Notes: generated by a model from the letters alone, not told the origin. 64,000 nucleotides of DNA from Gemmatimonas aurantiaca T-27 (GCF_000010305.1 NC_012489.1:1798001-1862000); one strand, 5' to 3'. Positions 44,069-55,231 are shown, numbered from the stretch's first letter. A program made the numbers and translations.

Positions 44069-44868
44069 CCGTGTGGCAAGCCATCGTTCTGGGCATCGTG
44101 CAGGGGCTCACGGAGCCGCTGCCCGTTTCCAGCTCCGCGCACCTGGCGCTCACGCCCTATTTCCTGGGCTGGTCCGATCCGGGCCTCGCCTTCGATGTCG
44201 CGCTGCATTTCGGGACCCTGCTCGCGCTGATCTGGTATTTCCGGCGCGAATGGTTGGAGATGATCGCCAGCGCATGGCGCATCGCGAGGACCCGTCGTGT
44301 GGAAACGGTGCACGACCGACGGGTGTTGTACCTCATCGCAGCCACCATTCCGGGCGGCATCGGTGGACTGCTGCTCAATGATCTCGCCGAAACGACGTTC
44401 CGGTCCCCGGTGGTCATTGCCACGTCGCTGATCGTGATGGGCATCCTGTTGTGGGCCGTCGATCGGTGGAGTGCGCGGGCGCGAGTGCTCGAGGAAGTCA
44501 CGCTGCGTGACGCCATCATTGTCGGGTGTGCGCAGGTCCTGGCGCTGGTACCGGGGGTGTCCCGCTCCGGCTCCACCATGACGGCCGGCCGTTTGCTCAA
44601 ACTGGATCGCCCCAGTGTGGCCCGTTTCAGTTTTCTCATGAGCATGCCGATCACGCTGGCGGCGGTCATCGTGAAGATGCCCGATGCCGTGCGGGAACAT
44701 GGCGCATCGCTGCCATTGCTGGCCGGCGTCGCGGCGGCCGCTGTGAGCAGTTGGTTTGCGATCTCGGTGCTGCTGCGTTACGTGGCGCGACACAGCTTCG
44801 GCGTGTTTGCCGTCTATCGGGTACTGCTGGGGATCGTGGTGTTCGCCACACTGGCTTCGCGCACATGA
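44065..44868 (+). CDS. uppP: Undecaprenyl-diphosphatase (BacA type)
   Basis: 267 aa, about eight membrane helices. Motifs VQGLTEPLPVSSSAHL and VPGVSRSGSTMTAGRLL hold the active-site Glu, Ser and Arg. It recycles undecaprenyl pyrophosphate for cell-wall synthesis and can confer bacitracin tolerance. ATGA overlap with bshA. Confidence 0.96.
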   Translation: MTVWQAIVLGIVQGLTEPLPVSSSAHLALTPYFLGWSDPGLAFDVALHFGTLLALIWYFRREWLEMIASAWRIARTRRVETVHDRRVLYLIAATIPGGIGGLLLNDLAETTFRSPVVIATSLIVMGILLWAVDRWSARARVLEEVTLRDAIIVGCAQVLALVPGVSRSGSTMTAGRLLKLDRPSVARFSFLMSMPITLAAVIVKMPDAVREHGASLPLLAGVAAAAVSSWFAISVLLRYVARHSFGVFAVYRVLLGIVVFATLASRT

Positions 44869-44904
44869 TGGGGTGGCGTCTCCCTGCGCCAAGGGGCTGA
44901 CCGC

Positions 44905-45630
44905 ATGGCCACGCCTCCAGCAGCACACGTCATCGCGGCCGCGGGGCTGGTGGCGATCGACTATCACGAATCGGTGTCGTCCACCATGGATGTCGCCCAC
45001 GCGCTCGCCGTATCGGGGGCGCCAAGTGGCACCGCCGTGCTGGCGTCGGAGCAGACGCAGGGCAGAGGCCGTGGTGGACACACCTGGCAGGCGGAGCCGG
45101 ATGCCGGATTGTGGCTCACGCTCATCGAACGACCCACCGATGCTCGCGCACTGGATGTGCTGTCATTGCGCATCGGGCTCGCGCTCGCGGAGGCGCTCAC
45201 GCCGTTGGTGGAAGGTGCGGTACAGCTCAAGTGGCCCAATGATCTGTATGTGGGCGCTCGCAAACTCGCCGGCATCCTGATCGAAGCACGCTGGCGGGAT
45301 GGACGGCCCGAATGGGCGGCCATCGGCGTGGGGATCAATCGCCGCATTCCGGAGCATTTCCAGCAAGCAGCCCATGTGCGCCTCGACGTGTCCCGCGACG
45401 AACTGCTGATCGTCGCCGTACGGGCGATGCGTCTGGCGGCAGCGGGCACGGGCCCATTGTCCGCGCGTGAATGTGCGGCGTGGGATGCGCGCGATCTGGC
45501 GCGTGGCCGTCGGGTTGTGGCTCCGGTTGCCGGAGAGGTGACCGGTGTTTCGCCAACGGGCGCCGTGCGTATTCGCGACGACGCCGGCGTGGAGCACGCC
45601 GTGCACAGCGGCTCGCTGCAGTTCTTGTAG
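44905..45630 (+). CDS. birA: Biotin-[acetyl-CoA-carboxylase] ligase (short form)
   Basis: 241 aa. Catalytic domain marks: SVSSTMDVAHALA, EQTQGRGRGGHTWQ, LKWPNDLYVGARKLAGIL. No N-terminal helix-turn-helix, so it does not act as the bio repressor. C-terminal SH3-like domain (VSPTGAVRIRDDAG). It ends the long operon starting at moxR. Confidence 0.95.
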   Translation: MATPPAAHVIAAAGLVAIDYHESVSSTMDVAHALAVSGAPSGTAVLASEQTQGRGRGGHTWQAEPDAGLWLTLIERPTDARALDVLSLRIGLALAEALTPLVEGAVQLKWPNDLYVGARKLAGILIEARWRDGRPEWAAIGVGINRRIPEHFQQAAHVRLDVSRDELLIVAVRAMRLAAAGTGPLSARECAAWDARDLARGRRVVAPVAGEVTGVSPTGAVRIRDDAGVEHAVHSGSLQFL

Positions 45631-45780
45631 TCGCGCGGCGGCGGGGCATCGCCCGACCTGCCAAAAGTGCAGCGACCCCAACGGTCTGCCACAGACTTCG
45701 GTCAGGTCTGGCAGGAGTTCTGCCAGGGTGGCCGAGCTTAAGTCCTTGTTTGGTATGAACTTACGCGTATTGTGTCGGTC

Positions 45781-45809
45781 TTGACGTGCATCGTCGGCTG
45801 GCGTAGCTT
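45781..45809 (+). promoter_or_regulatory. Sigma-70-like promoter of groESL
   Basis: TTGACG (45781-45786) and TAGCTT (45804-45809) separated by 17 bp, about 90-115 bp upstream of groES and directly before the CIRCE operator. Confidence 0.65.
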
Positions 45810-45816
45810 ATTCGTG

Positions 45817-45843
45817 CTGGCACTCACCATACGTGAGTGCTAA
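45817..45843 (+). promoter_or_regulatory. CIRCE operator (HrcA binding site)
   Basis: CTGGCACTC-N9-GAGTGCTAA, close to the consensus TTAGCACTC-N9-GAGTGCTAA; only the first bases of the left arm deviate. It lies just downstream of the -10 box, as expected for HrcA repression of groESL. hrcA itself is not in the window. Confidence 0.93.
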
Positions 45844-45898
45844 CACCTCTCAGTGATTCTTTGTTGATCCCCTGACACATCGCAGGAGACCAGTAGCT

Positions 45899-46192
45899 AT
45901 GGCCAACCAGAAGGTGGCGCCACTCGCTGATCGCGTTGTCGTGAAGCCGCTCGAAGAAGCGGAGCAGATGCGCGGTGGGCTGTACATCCCCGATACGGCG
46001 AAGGAAAAGCCCCAGCAGGGCACCGTGGTCGCCGTCGGCCCGGGCCGTTTCGAGAAGGAGACCCGCGTCCCGATGGACGTGAAGGTCGGCGACAAGATCC
46101 TGTACGGGAAGTACAGCGGCACCGAAGTCACGATCGAGGGTGAGGCGCTCCTCATCCTGCGTGAGTCCGATGTCCTCGCCGTGATCAACTGA
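45899..46192 (+). CDS. groES: GroES co-chaperonin
   Basis: 97 aa, normal length. [27 protein letters not shown] includes the mobile loop; [11 protein letters not shown] at the end. Caps the GroEL chamber. AGGAG is 8-12 bp upstream. 27 bp before groEL, under CIRCE control. Confidence 0.98.
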   Translation: MANQKVAPLADRVVVKPLEEAEQMRGGLYIPDTAKEKPQQGTVVAVGPGRFEKETRVPMDVKVGDKILYGKYSGTEVTIEGEALLILRESDVLAVIN

Positions 46193-46204
46193 ACCGCCCC
46201 TTAA

Positions 46205-47851
<1,647 letters not shown>

Positions 47852-47865
47852 GAAGCAGTCGTGGG

Positions 47866-47900
47866 AGCGCGGTTCCGGGTTTTGGAGCCGCGCTTCTGTT
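47866..47900 (+). terminator. First terminator after groEL
   Basis: AGCGCGGTTCC (47866-47876) pairs with GGAGCCGCGCT (47884-47894) with one mismatch pair, followed by TCTGTTG. Confidence 0.65.
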
Positions 47901-47921
47901 GCTGTGCTGTGCCAAACAACG

Positions 47922-47950
47922 CGGGCGCTCCTTCATGGGGCGCCCGTTTT
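47922..47950 (+). terminator. Second terminator after groEL
   Basis: CGGGCGC (47922-47928) pairs with GCGCCCG (47940-47946), followed by TTTT. It acts as backup and separates groESL from the convergent hydrolase gene. Confidence 0.75.
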
Positions 47951-47970
47951 GCATTCTCTGCATTCGCGGC

Positions 47971-48813
47971 CTAAAACAGCGCGAGTTGTGTGGCGCGAGG
48001 GATGCCGTGCCACGCGGCGCTGGGGCCGTTGAGATCAACGGGCGTCATGGGGGCCCGCTGCGGACACGCCCAGAGGGCGTCGCTGTGCCAACCTGCACGG
48101 CGAAGGATATCGCGTGCGGTGGCGACGGCGATCTCCGGGGTGTTGTTCGTCTCCGAGAGGTGCGCCAGCAATACACCGCGCAAGCCTCGATGAGCACAGT
48201 CCGCCGCGAGTGTGGCGGAGGTGGTGTTGGACAGGTGTCCACTGCCGCCACGAATGCGGGCCTTGAGCGCGCGGGGATACGGACCGTTCGCGAGCATGGT
48301 GGTGTCGTGATTCGCCTCGATCACCAGCAAGTCGAGATGCGCCAGAAAGGCCGGCAGGGTATCGGGTACATGGCCGGCATCGAGCACCACACCGACACGT
48401 GCGCCACTGCGTGTGTCGGTGAGCACGAGCGCACGGCAATCGGCGGCATCGTGCGGCACGGCGTGATGTTCGACGGAAAACCCGGCCACCTGGGTGGGTG
48501 CATTGGCAGCCAGCGCCTGCGTGACCGCGGGCGCACCGCTGGCCATGTCGGCCAGTGCCGCCAGGGTGCCTTGTGACGCGACCACGGGCCACCCCCATCG
48601 CGAGCAGCTCGCCGTCGCGCCACTGGCGTGGTCGACATGCTCGTGGGTGAGCAACAACGCGTTGATCGACTCCGGTTGCCGTTCCACTGCCAGCAGGCGT
48701 TGGGCAATCGTGCGCGCGCTGAACCCCGCGTCGACCAGGACGCTGCCTTCACTGCCATCCACCAGAATCGCGTTACCGCGACTGCCACTGCCGAGAACGG
48801 TGATGCGCACCAT
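47971..48813 (-). CDS. MBL-fold metallo-hydrolase (WalJ/YycJ-like)
   Basis: 280 aa from ATG 48811-48813 (MVRITVLGSGSRGNAILVDG); an upstream ATG overlaps the neighbouring gene. The metal motif LTHEHVDHASG, then HDAADCRALVL, VLDAGHVPDTL and EANHD match the WalJ subgroup, which is linked to DNA end processing and cell-wall signalling in Firmicutes. It ends close to the groEL terminators. Confidence 0.9.
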   Translation of the reverse strand: MVRITVLGSGSRGNAILVDGSEGSVLVDAGFSARTIAQRLLAVERQPESINALLLTHEHVDHASGATASCSRWGWPVVASQGTLAALADMASGAPAVTQALAANAPTQVAGFSVEHHAVPHDAADCRALVLTDTRSGARVGVVLDAGHVPDTLPAFLAHLDLLVIEANHDTTMLANGPYPRALKARIRGGSGHLSNTTSATLAADCAHRGLRGVLLAHLSETNNTPEIAVATARDILRRAGWHSDALWACPQRAPMTPVDLNGPSAAWHGIPRATQLALF

Positions 48814-48836
48814 GATCTCCACAGTGTATGCGCGAT

Positions 48837-50048
48837 TCAGCTCCGCGGCCAGCGCTGGTCGGCGATACCGGTCGCGTGTAGTTGCTGCCACCAGGCGCGC
48901 GCGTCGGCCCCCAGATCGACATGGCGCCGGGCCATCATGCGGGACGCGGTGTCGAGAAACTTCTCCACCGCGAACGTCGTGTAGGGCGCACCTCCGCCCC
49001 AGGAGAACGGTGCCACGGCCTTGGGAGGCATCGCGTCGAACACATTCGCGCCCGCGCCGATCACGCAGCCGGTGGTGAGCCGCAAGCCAATGCCCGCTTT
49101 GGCGTGATCACCAAACAAGGTGCCCAGGAACTGCATCCCCGTATCGCGCACGCCAGATGGCGTCCACAGGGCGACCGGGCCGTAGGTGTTCTTGAGATTG
49201 CTGGTGATCGTGCCGGCGCCAAGGTTGGCCCAGCGGCCGAGAATCGAGTGGCCCACAAATCCGTCGTGCCCTTTGTTGGCATGACCGATGAGAATGGACG
49301 TCGACAACTCACCATGTACCCGGCACACATCGCCGATGGACGAAGCGGCCACACGATCGGTGGTCACCGTGCTGTCCACGCCGACGTAACAGGGACCCAC
49401 CACTCGCGTGAACGCCTGCACGGTCGCGCCACGGCGCACCAGCACGGGACCGGCGCTGACATCGAACACCGACAACGGCTCGATCGTGGCGCCCGATTCC
49501 ACGTAGATCGCATGCTGACCAAACACCACCGGCGCCGCTGTCTGCGGCAGCGCCTCGAGTGACCAACGCTGCGCGAGACGCGGGATGTCGCTGCCGAGTT
49601 GGTCGACCAGTGAACCGATCAGGTCCCAAACTTCGGCGAGCCATCGCCCTTCCACGGCAACAGGGGTGGTGCACGTGGTGAGTGACGCGAGGTCGGTTTG
49701 CCCGTCGCGCAATACGGAGAGCGGTACCGGTGCCGCAAGGCGCACCGCCGCCACACGATCGCCAATGAGCAGAGCGTCTCCCGTTGGCGCCGTATGAATG
49801 ACGGGCAGGGCGCGTGTGTTGACGAGCCAACTGCCGGCGGGCACCTCATCGGTGATCACCGGTGGTGCATCGAACTCGGCAAATCCATCGAGATGGGAGG
49901 CCGATACGAAACCTGTCGACGACGCGCCAAGGACCAACTGCCAGCGCTCGCGCACCAGCAACGCACCAGCCCGCATCTCGCTGAGCGGTCGCGTGGTGGC
50001 AAAGGGCTCGAAACGCCGGGCCTGGGCGTCGTCGTAAAAAACGATCAC
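48837..50048 (-). CDS. GlmU-family protein: degenerate nucleotidyltransferase plus left-handed beta-helix
   Basis: 403 aa. The N-terminal half resembles the Bacteroidota-type GlmU-like group (FEPFATTRPLSEMRAGALLVRERW) but lacks the usual GxGTRM nucleotide loop. The C-terminal half is a hexapeptide-repeat acyltransferase-like helix (HSILGRWANLGAGTITSNLKN, TGCVIGAGANVFDAMPPK). Likely a sugar-nucleotide transferase of unknown substrate. ATGA overlap with the upstream mannose-1-phosphate guanylyltransferase suggests joint work in polysaccharide precursor supply. Confidence 0.85.
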   Translation of the reverse strand: MIVFYDDAQARRFEPFATTRPLSEMRAGALLVRERWQLVLGASSTGFVSASHLDGFAEFDAPPVITDEVPAGSWLVNTRALPVIHTAPTGDALLIGDRVAAVRLAAPVPLSVLRDGQTDLASLTTCTTPVAVEGRWLAEVWDLIGSLVDQLGSDIPRLAQRWSLEALPQTAAPVVFGQHAIYVESGATIEPLSVFDVSAGPVLVRRGATVQAFTRVVGPCYVGVDSTVTTDRVAASSIGDVCRVHGELSTSILIGHANKGHDGFVGHSILGRWANLGAGTITSNLKNTYGPVALWTPSGVRDTGMQFLGTLFGDHAKAGIGLRLTTGCVIGAGANVFDAMPPKAVAPFSWGGGAPYTTFAVEKFLDTASRMMARRHVDLGADARAWWQQLHATGIADQRWPRS

Positions 50049-51094
50049 GGTTCGCGCACCTCGGCCGGCATCGCGTCGAGCAGGGTCTTGAGATTGGCCG
50101 CGTGTTCGCGCGTGGTCACCATCACCAGTCCCTCACGGGCCACGACCACCAGGTCGTTCACACCATACAGCACCACCTGCGTGCCCTCGGCATGTACGAC
50201 ATTGCCGGATGCGGCCAGCGCGTAGGTTGGCCCCGACATGGCGTTGTCCTGCCCATCGTGCTGGCGCACACGATGCAGCGCCGCCCAGGTGCCCACATCG
50301 TCCCATCCAAACTGGCCGGCCAGCACCAGAACGCGTGCGCTGCGTTCCAGTACCCCGACATCGATGGCGATCGATTGTACGTCGGCAAAGAACCGCTCGA
50401 GATTGGTACCGGCCGCCACGAGTGCTGGCTGCACTTCGGGGGTGAGCGCGGCGATCTCTTCGAGCAGGTCGCCTACACGCCAGGCGAAGATGCCGGAGTT
50501 CCACAAAAAGCCGTCGGCGACCATCTGCGTCGCGCGTGCCTGATCAGGCTTCTCCACAAAGCGTGCGACGCGGCGAACCTCTCCGGCCGCGCCAGGCGCC
50601 GACTCGATCGCGGTGCCCGGCTGGATGTAACCAAAGCCCGTGTCCGGCCGGGAAGGCACGATCCCGACGGTCACGAGCGCATGTGTCGTGGCTGCTGTTT
50701 CGGCCGCCCGATCCAGCGTGTCGCGAAACTGCGGGACGTCGCCGATGGCCCAGTCGGCGTGCGTGCACACCATGACGGCTTCGGGGCCATCGCGTCGCGC
50801 GATCAGCGATGCGGCCCAGGCCAGTGCCGCGCAGGTGCCCGCAGGGCGGGGCTCGGCCACCACGTTTTCCGGCGGCAGGGTTGGTTCGAGCGCCAGAATG
50901 GCGTCCCGCAACTCCGCATTCGTGAGTACCAACGTGCGTTCCGGAGGCGCCGATGGCCGAAGGCGGTCGAGTGTGTCCCGCAACATCGGTGCATCCGTCA
51001 CCAGGGGCAGCAACTGCTTGGGTCGGGCCGGAGTGGACAGCGGCCAGAACCGCGATCCAATACCACCAGCCAGCACCACGTTCCAGCGGATCAT
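50045..51094 (-). CDS. manC: Mannose-1-phosphate guanylyltransferase
   Basis: 349 aa from ATG 51092-51094. Makes GDP-mannose from GTP and mannose-1-phosphate. Loop VLAGGIGSRFWPLSTPARPKQLL (in parts), FVEKPDQARA and FLWNSGIFAWR are diagnostic. It has no C-terminal phosphomannose-isomerase domain, so it is the short form. Overlaps the GlmU-like gene by 4 bp and follows a response regulator after 7 bp. Confidence 0.94.
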   Translation of the reverse strand: MIRWNVVLAGGIGSRFWPLSTPARPKQLLPLVTDAPMLRDTLDRLRPSAPPERTLVLTNAELRDAILALEPTLPPENVVAEPRPAGTCAALAWAASLIARRDGPEAVMVCTHADWAIGDVPQFRDTLDRAAETAATTHALVTVGIVPSRPDTGFGYIQPGTAIESAPGAAGEVRRVARFVEKPDQARATQMVADGFLWNSGIFAWRVGDLLEEIAALTPEVQPALVAAGTNLERFFADVQSIAIDVGVLERSARVLVLAGQFGWDDVGTWAALHRVRQHDGQDNAMSGPTYALAASGNVVHAEGTQVVLYGVNDLVVVAREGLVMVTTREHAANLKTLLDAMPAEVREP

Positions 51095-51101
51095 GTGTGC
51101 G

Positions 51102-51566
51102 TCAGGGAAGGGAAGGACGGGTGCCGGTCGTGACACCCGTTTCGGGTGATGCGCCGTCGGCCGTCGGTGACTCTCCTGCGGACGCCTCGTCCGCCGCGGC
51201 GTCACGGGCCGTATATCGGCGCACGCGGCCCAGGAGCCCGCGCGGGCTGAAAGGCTTGGACATGATTTCGGACGCGCCCAAGGCCTCGGCCTCGCGCAGT
51301 TGCGTGTCCTGACCCGCCGCCGTGAGCACGATGCAGGGGAGCGCGGCCCATCGCGTGTCATGACGCACAGTGCGCAACACGTCGATGCCCGACATGCCGG
51401 GCAGCATGAGGTCGAGCACGATCAGCGCCACATCGGGCTCGGCTTGCAGCATGGCCAGCGCTTCGGGGCCGTGTTCGGCCAGCAACACACGGAAACCGTC
51501 CTGCTCGAGGCGGGTCCGAATGATGCGACCGATGTGCGGCTCATCGTCCACCACCAGCACGGTCAC
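51102..51566 (-). CDS. Stand-alone response-regulator receiver protein
   Basis: 154 aa. Receiver domain with VVDDEPHIGR (acidic pair), phospho-acceptor Asp in LIVLDLMLPGMSG, and Lys in IMSKPFSPRG. No output domain; the last 35 residues are a low-complexity Ala/Ser/Thr tail. No kinase adjoins it, although a histidine kinase lies at 54080. First of the minus-strand trio with manC. Confidence 0.93.
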   Translation of the reverse strand: MTVLVVDDEPHIGRIIRTRLEQDGFRVLLAEHGPEALAMLQAEPDVALIVLDLMLPGMSGIDVLRTVRHDTRWAALPCIVLTAAGQDTQLREAEALGASEIMSKPFSPRGLLGRVRRYTARDAAADEASAGESPTADGASPETGVTTGTRPSLP

Positions 51567-51610
51567 GATTGACGGGCCGCCCCCGGAAGGACGTGATGGC
51601 AGCGCGGCGC

Positions 51611-52045
51611 TCAGACGAGCGCCGACAACTGGGCGCGATGTCGGCGCAGTTCGTACAACAGGGTTGCCAGGTTGGCCTCTGGTTGCAGCAGCACGAGCAG
51701 GAACGCGTCCGAGGAGAGCGATGTCACGATGACCGAACCCCGAGAGTATTCCAACACCATGAGTCCAAAATCGCCCCGCTGTGCCGCAAATCCCATCTCC
51801 ACGGCGGCCAACGCCATCGGAGGGACGTGGGCCGCCAGCCCTTCGGCATCCAGCGCGTCGCTGGCGGTGCCATCGATCAGCAGTCCGTCCCGACCCAGCA
51901 CGACGGCGGCGTCGACACCGTCGCGGCGGCGCAGCGTGTTCACGAGATCACGAATGGTGGCCATGTCCATACGCTGCGTACGGCGAGCGATGAAGTCAAG
52001 CGATTCCTCGCCCGACGGAGGGGTGTCAAGCGCTTGCCCCAGCAT
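51611..52045 (-). CDS. Roadblock/LC7-domain protein
   Basis: About 144 aa from ATG 52043-52045; later starts at 51970 or 51964 are possible. Contains the roadblock core IRDLVNTLRRRDGVDAAVVLG, GLLIDG, then MALAAVEMGFAAQRGDFGLMVLEY. Roadblock proteins such as MglB regulate Ras-like GTPases; no GTPase gene is in the window. It is divergent from the lipoprotein gene at 52101. Confidence 0.85.
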   Translation of the reverse strand: MLGQALDTPPSGEESLDFIARRTQRMDMATIRDLVNTLRRRDGVDAAVVLGRDGLLIDGTASDALDAEGLAAHVPPMALAAVEMGFAAQRGDFGLMVLEYSRGSVIVTSLSSDAFLLVLLQPEANLATLLYELRRHRAQLSALV

Positions 52046-52100
52046 GAGTTGGGCGGTAACCTCCGACGTCGTGGTTCTGACGCAAATTCTGGTAACCGCC

Positions 52101-52739
52101 ATGGGGAAGACCCTGTTTGCTCGTCTGTCCGGCGCGCCCCGCCTTGCTCGGCGCGCCCTGTCGTTTCCGGCCCTCTCGATGGCCGCTTTGGCCGCCACGG
52201 CGTTCGTAGCGGCCTGCGGCGACAACAACAGCTTCCTGTCGCCGGCTTCGATCGAAAACACGGTTCGCACGTACTCGGTGTACTCCTTGAGCGGCGCGGC
52301 GGGTACGTTGCCGGCCGCGTACAGCTACACCACCGAGTCTCTCGAGCGCCCGCAGATCCTGTCCAATGGCGCCACGAACTTTGACGTCGCCTTCGACCTG
52401 ACCAGCGATGGCAAGGTCGCGATGTTGCCGGTGCGGGTGCTGGTCCCACTGCCACCAGCCGGTGCGCCAGGGGTGGGCTTGCAGCGGTCCACGGTCGCCT
52501 TTGCCGGCATCAGCCGCGCGCTCGATCGTGGGTATGTGAGTGATTCCACGCTCGTGGTGGCCGTCGGTGAGACGGTGCTCCTGCAACTCAGCGGATCCGG
52601 ATGTGTGTACGGCGAACCGTACTACGCCAAGGTGGTCGTCGACAGCATCATTGCCGCCGAGCGTCGGATGGTCATTCGCTCGCTGGTGAACCGCAATTGT
52701 GGCTATCGGAACCTCACCGAAGGCCTCCCGGACAACTGA
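52101..52739 (+). CDS. Small lipoprotein of unknown function
   Basis: 212 aa from ATG 52101. Signal peptide with lipobox FVAAC (Cys about residue 35), so membrane-anchored after cleavage. The mature part is beta-rich (TYSVYSLSGAAGT, FDVAFDLTSDG, VAVGETVLLQLSGSG) with Cys pair near the end (GCVYG and NCGYRN). No family recognised. 22 bp upstream of serS. Confidence 0.75.
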   Translation: MGKTLFARLSGAPRLARRALSFPALSMAALAATAFVAACGDNNSFLSPASIENTVRTYSVYSLSGAAGTLPAAYSYTTESLERPQILSNGATNFDVAFDLTSDGKVAMLPVRVLVPLPPAGAPGVGLQRSTVAFAGISRALDRGYVSDSTLVVAVGETVLLQLSGSGCVYGEPYYAKVVVDSIIAAERRMVIRSLVNRNCGYRNLTEGLPDN

Positions 52740-52761
52740 TCTTCAGGATACCCGAACCACC

Positions 52762-54039
52762 ATGCACGATATTCGCCTGTTGCGTGACCAGCTCGACGTG
52801 TTGCGCGAAGGGATGCGCCGTCGCGGCAAGCTGACCGAGTTGGGAGATGTGCTCGATCGGGCGGAATCGCTCGAGCAGGCGCGTCGCACAGCCATCACCG
52901 AACTCGAAGCCCAGCAGGCGCGTCGCAACAAGGTCACGCAGGAAGTGGCGCAGCGTCGCAAGGCCGGCGAAGACGCCACGGCACTCATCGCGGAAGGCCG
53001 CGCGATCGGTGAACAGATCACGGCGCTCGAACAGCGTCGCAATGAAGCCGACGCCGCGGTGCAGGCCATGTTGTACGAGTTGCCCAACATCCCATTGGCG
53101 GATGTACCAGAGGGCGATGAAACGGCCAATACGGTGGTGCGCACGTGGGGAACGCCCCGCACCCCCGACGCCTCCATCGTGCCGCACTGGGACAAGGGCG
53201 AGGCGCTGGGCATGCTCGACCTGGCCCGTGGCGCAAAAATCAGCGGTTCGGGCTTCATCGTGTATCGCAATCGCGGCGCCCGGCTGGTACGCGCCCTGAT
53301 GAACATGATGCTCGACATTCACACCGAGGAGCACGGCTATGAGGAGACGTGGGTGCCTCTGGTGGTGAACCGCGCGTCGATGACGGGCACCGGCAACTTT
53401 CCGAAGTTCGAGGAAGATGCGTACGCCATCACGGAAGACGAGCTCTTTCTGATTCCCACGGCGGAAGTGCCCGTCACCAATCTCTATCGCGACGAGATCC
53501 TCGACGCGGAAGAATTGCCGAAGCGGTTTTGCGCCTTCAGTGCCTGTTTCCGTCGTGAAGCCGGGGCTGCCGGCAAGGACACGCGTGGATTGCTGCGCGT
53601 GCACGAGTTCGACAAGGTGGAATTGGTGCGCTACGCCAATCCCGAAACTTCGCTCGAAGAACTTGAACTGCTGACCAGTCAGGCCGAGACGATCCTCAAG
53701 CGTCTCGAGTTGCCATACCGTGTCCTCCTGCTGGCCGCCGGCGACACTGGTTTTTCCAGCGCGAAGACCTATGACCTGGAGGTGTTCGCGCCAGGAGTCG
53801 GCAAGTGGCTCGAAGTGTCGAGCTGCAGTCTCTTCACGGACTTTCAGGCGCGACGTGCCAACATTCGCTACCGTCCAGCGGCAGGCGAGAAGCCACGATT
53901 CGTGCATACGCTGAACGGTTCGGCGCTGGCTTTCTCGCGCATCATTGCGAGTCTCCTCGAGCACCATCAGCAACCGGACGGATCGGTCCGCATTCCCGAG
54001 GCGCTGCAGCCGTATTTCGGTCGGGCCGTTCTGGCCTGA
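52762..54039 (+). CDS. serS: Seryl-tRNA synthetase
   Basis: 425 aa. N-terminal coiled-coil tRNA-binding arm (about 1-110) and class II core: motif 2 CFRREAGAAGKDTRGLLRVH, motif 3 LNGSALAFSRIIASLLEHHQ. Charges both tRNA-Ser species in this window. Complete length. Confidence 0.97.
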   Translation: MHDIRLLRDQLDVLREGMRRRGKLTELGDVLDRAESLEQARRTAITELEAQQARRNKVTQEVAQRRKAGEDATALIAEGRAIGEQITALEQRRNEADAAVQAMLYELPNIPLADVPEGDETANTVVRTWGTPRTPDASIVPHWDKGEALGMLDLARGAKISGSGFIVYRNRGARLVRALMNMMLDIHTEEHGYEETWVPLVVNRASMTGTGNFPKFEEDAYAITEDELFLIPTAEVPVTNLYRDEILDAEELPKRFCAFSACFRREAGAAGKDTRGLLRVHEFDKVELVRYANPETSLEELELLTSQAETILKRLELPYRVLLLAAGDTGFSSAKTYDLEVFAPGVGKWLEVSSCSLFTDFQARRANIRYRPAAGEKPRFVHTLNGSALAFSRIIASLLEHHQQPDGSVRIPEALQPYFGRAVLA

Positions 54040-54079
54040 TCCGCCGTCACATCGGCGTCCCCGTTCGCCCCACCTGACC

Positions 54080-55231
54080 ATGAAGCGTCGCCGCTGGCCT
54101 GTGATGATCATGGTCATTGGGGTATTGGTGTTGCTCGGGTGGTATATCGGGTACACCCGCCACGTCGTGTCGCAACTGCGTGGCGCCGCGGCCATGCAGG
54201 GCCGCATGTATGCACGCATCTACGAAGCCCTGCAGGACACCAGCGTCGATGCGGATCCCGCGGTGGTGTTGCTCGACCTCTCGCAGGAGATTCGCGAGTC
54301 CGGGCTGCCACTGGTGGTCACGGATCGCCTCGGTCGCGTCACCGGCACGGCCAACATTCCGCGTGACATCGAAAGGGACACAGCTCGCCTGCGCCAGTTC
54401 ATCGTCGAATTGGACCAGAAGAATCCGCCTATTGCCGATCGAGCGATCGGGGCCGTGCACCTGGGGGACAATGGCATTGTCACCGGTCTGCAGGTCATTC
54501 CGCTGCTGCAGGCATTCGGCATCGTGTTGCTGGTTGGATTTGGTGTGTATGCGCTGATTGAGCGGGGGCGCGCGGAACGGGAGAAAGTCTGGGCCGGCAT
54601 GGCCCGGGAAGCTGCCCATCAACTGGGGACCCCTCTGTCCGCCCTGGCCGGCTGGATCGAACTGCTCGGCGAGACTGTGAGCGGTGGCACCGCAACCCGC
54701 GCCGTGGATGCCATGGGGCAGGATCTGCAACGACTCGAGCGCGTTTCGCATCGTTTCGAACGCATCGGACGCCCCCCACGCGACGAAAAAGTCGACTGCA
54801 ATGCGCTCGTCGACCGGTTGGCGTCGTACTTCGCCGCCCGCGCACCGACACTGGCGCGCACGGTGCGGATCCGCAGTGAGCATCCCACCGAACCGGTCGT
54901 CACTCACGGTGACCAGGTGCTGCTGGAGTGGGTGCTGGAGGTGCTCATCAAGAACGCCATCGATGCGTTGGGCGGACGCAATGGCGAGGTGGTGGTGTCG
55001 GCACGTCCCCTACCGGAAGGTGGTGTGCGCATCCGGGTGGAAGACGATGGCCCGGGTGTGCCGCGCAAGCTCCGCAAGCGGATCTTCGATGCGGGATTCT
55101 CCACCAAGGACCGAGGATGGGGCATCGGCCTGTCGTTGGCGCGACGGATCGTCGAGGAAAATCACGACGGCAAGCTCGTGCTGGCCGACACCGACCGTGG
55201 CGCGGCGTTCGACATTATCTTGCGTGGATGA
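54080..55231 (+). CDS. Membrane sensor histidine kinase
   Basis: 383 aa from ATG 54080. Membrane helices at about 8-25 and 142-160 flank a periplasmic sensor region (about 26-140). Phospho-accepting His in AREAAHQLGTPLSAL, N box LIKNAIDAL, G1 VEDDGPGVP, G2 GWGIGLSLARRI. No response regulator is adjacent; the stand-alone receiver at 51102 is a possible partner. ATGA overlap with the helicase gene. Confidence 0.93.
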   Translation: MKRRRWPVMIMVIGVLVLLGWYIGYTRHVVSQLRGAAAMQGRMYARIYEALQDTSVDADPAVVLLDLSQEIRESGLPLVVTDRLGRVTGTANIPRDIERDTARLRQFIVELDQKNPPIADRAIGAVHLGDNGIVTGLQVIPLLQAFGIVLLVGFGVYALIERGRAEREKVWAGMAREAAHQLGTPLSALAGWIELLGETVSGGTATRAVDAMGQDLQRLERVSHRFERIGRPPRDEKVDCNALVDRLASYFAARAPTLARTVRIRSEHPTEPVVTHGDQVLLEWVLEVLIKNAIDALGGRNGEVVVSARPLPEGGVRIRVEDDGPGVPRKLRKRIFDAGFSTKDRGWGIGLSLARRIVEENHDGKLVLADTDRGAAFDIILRG

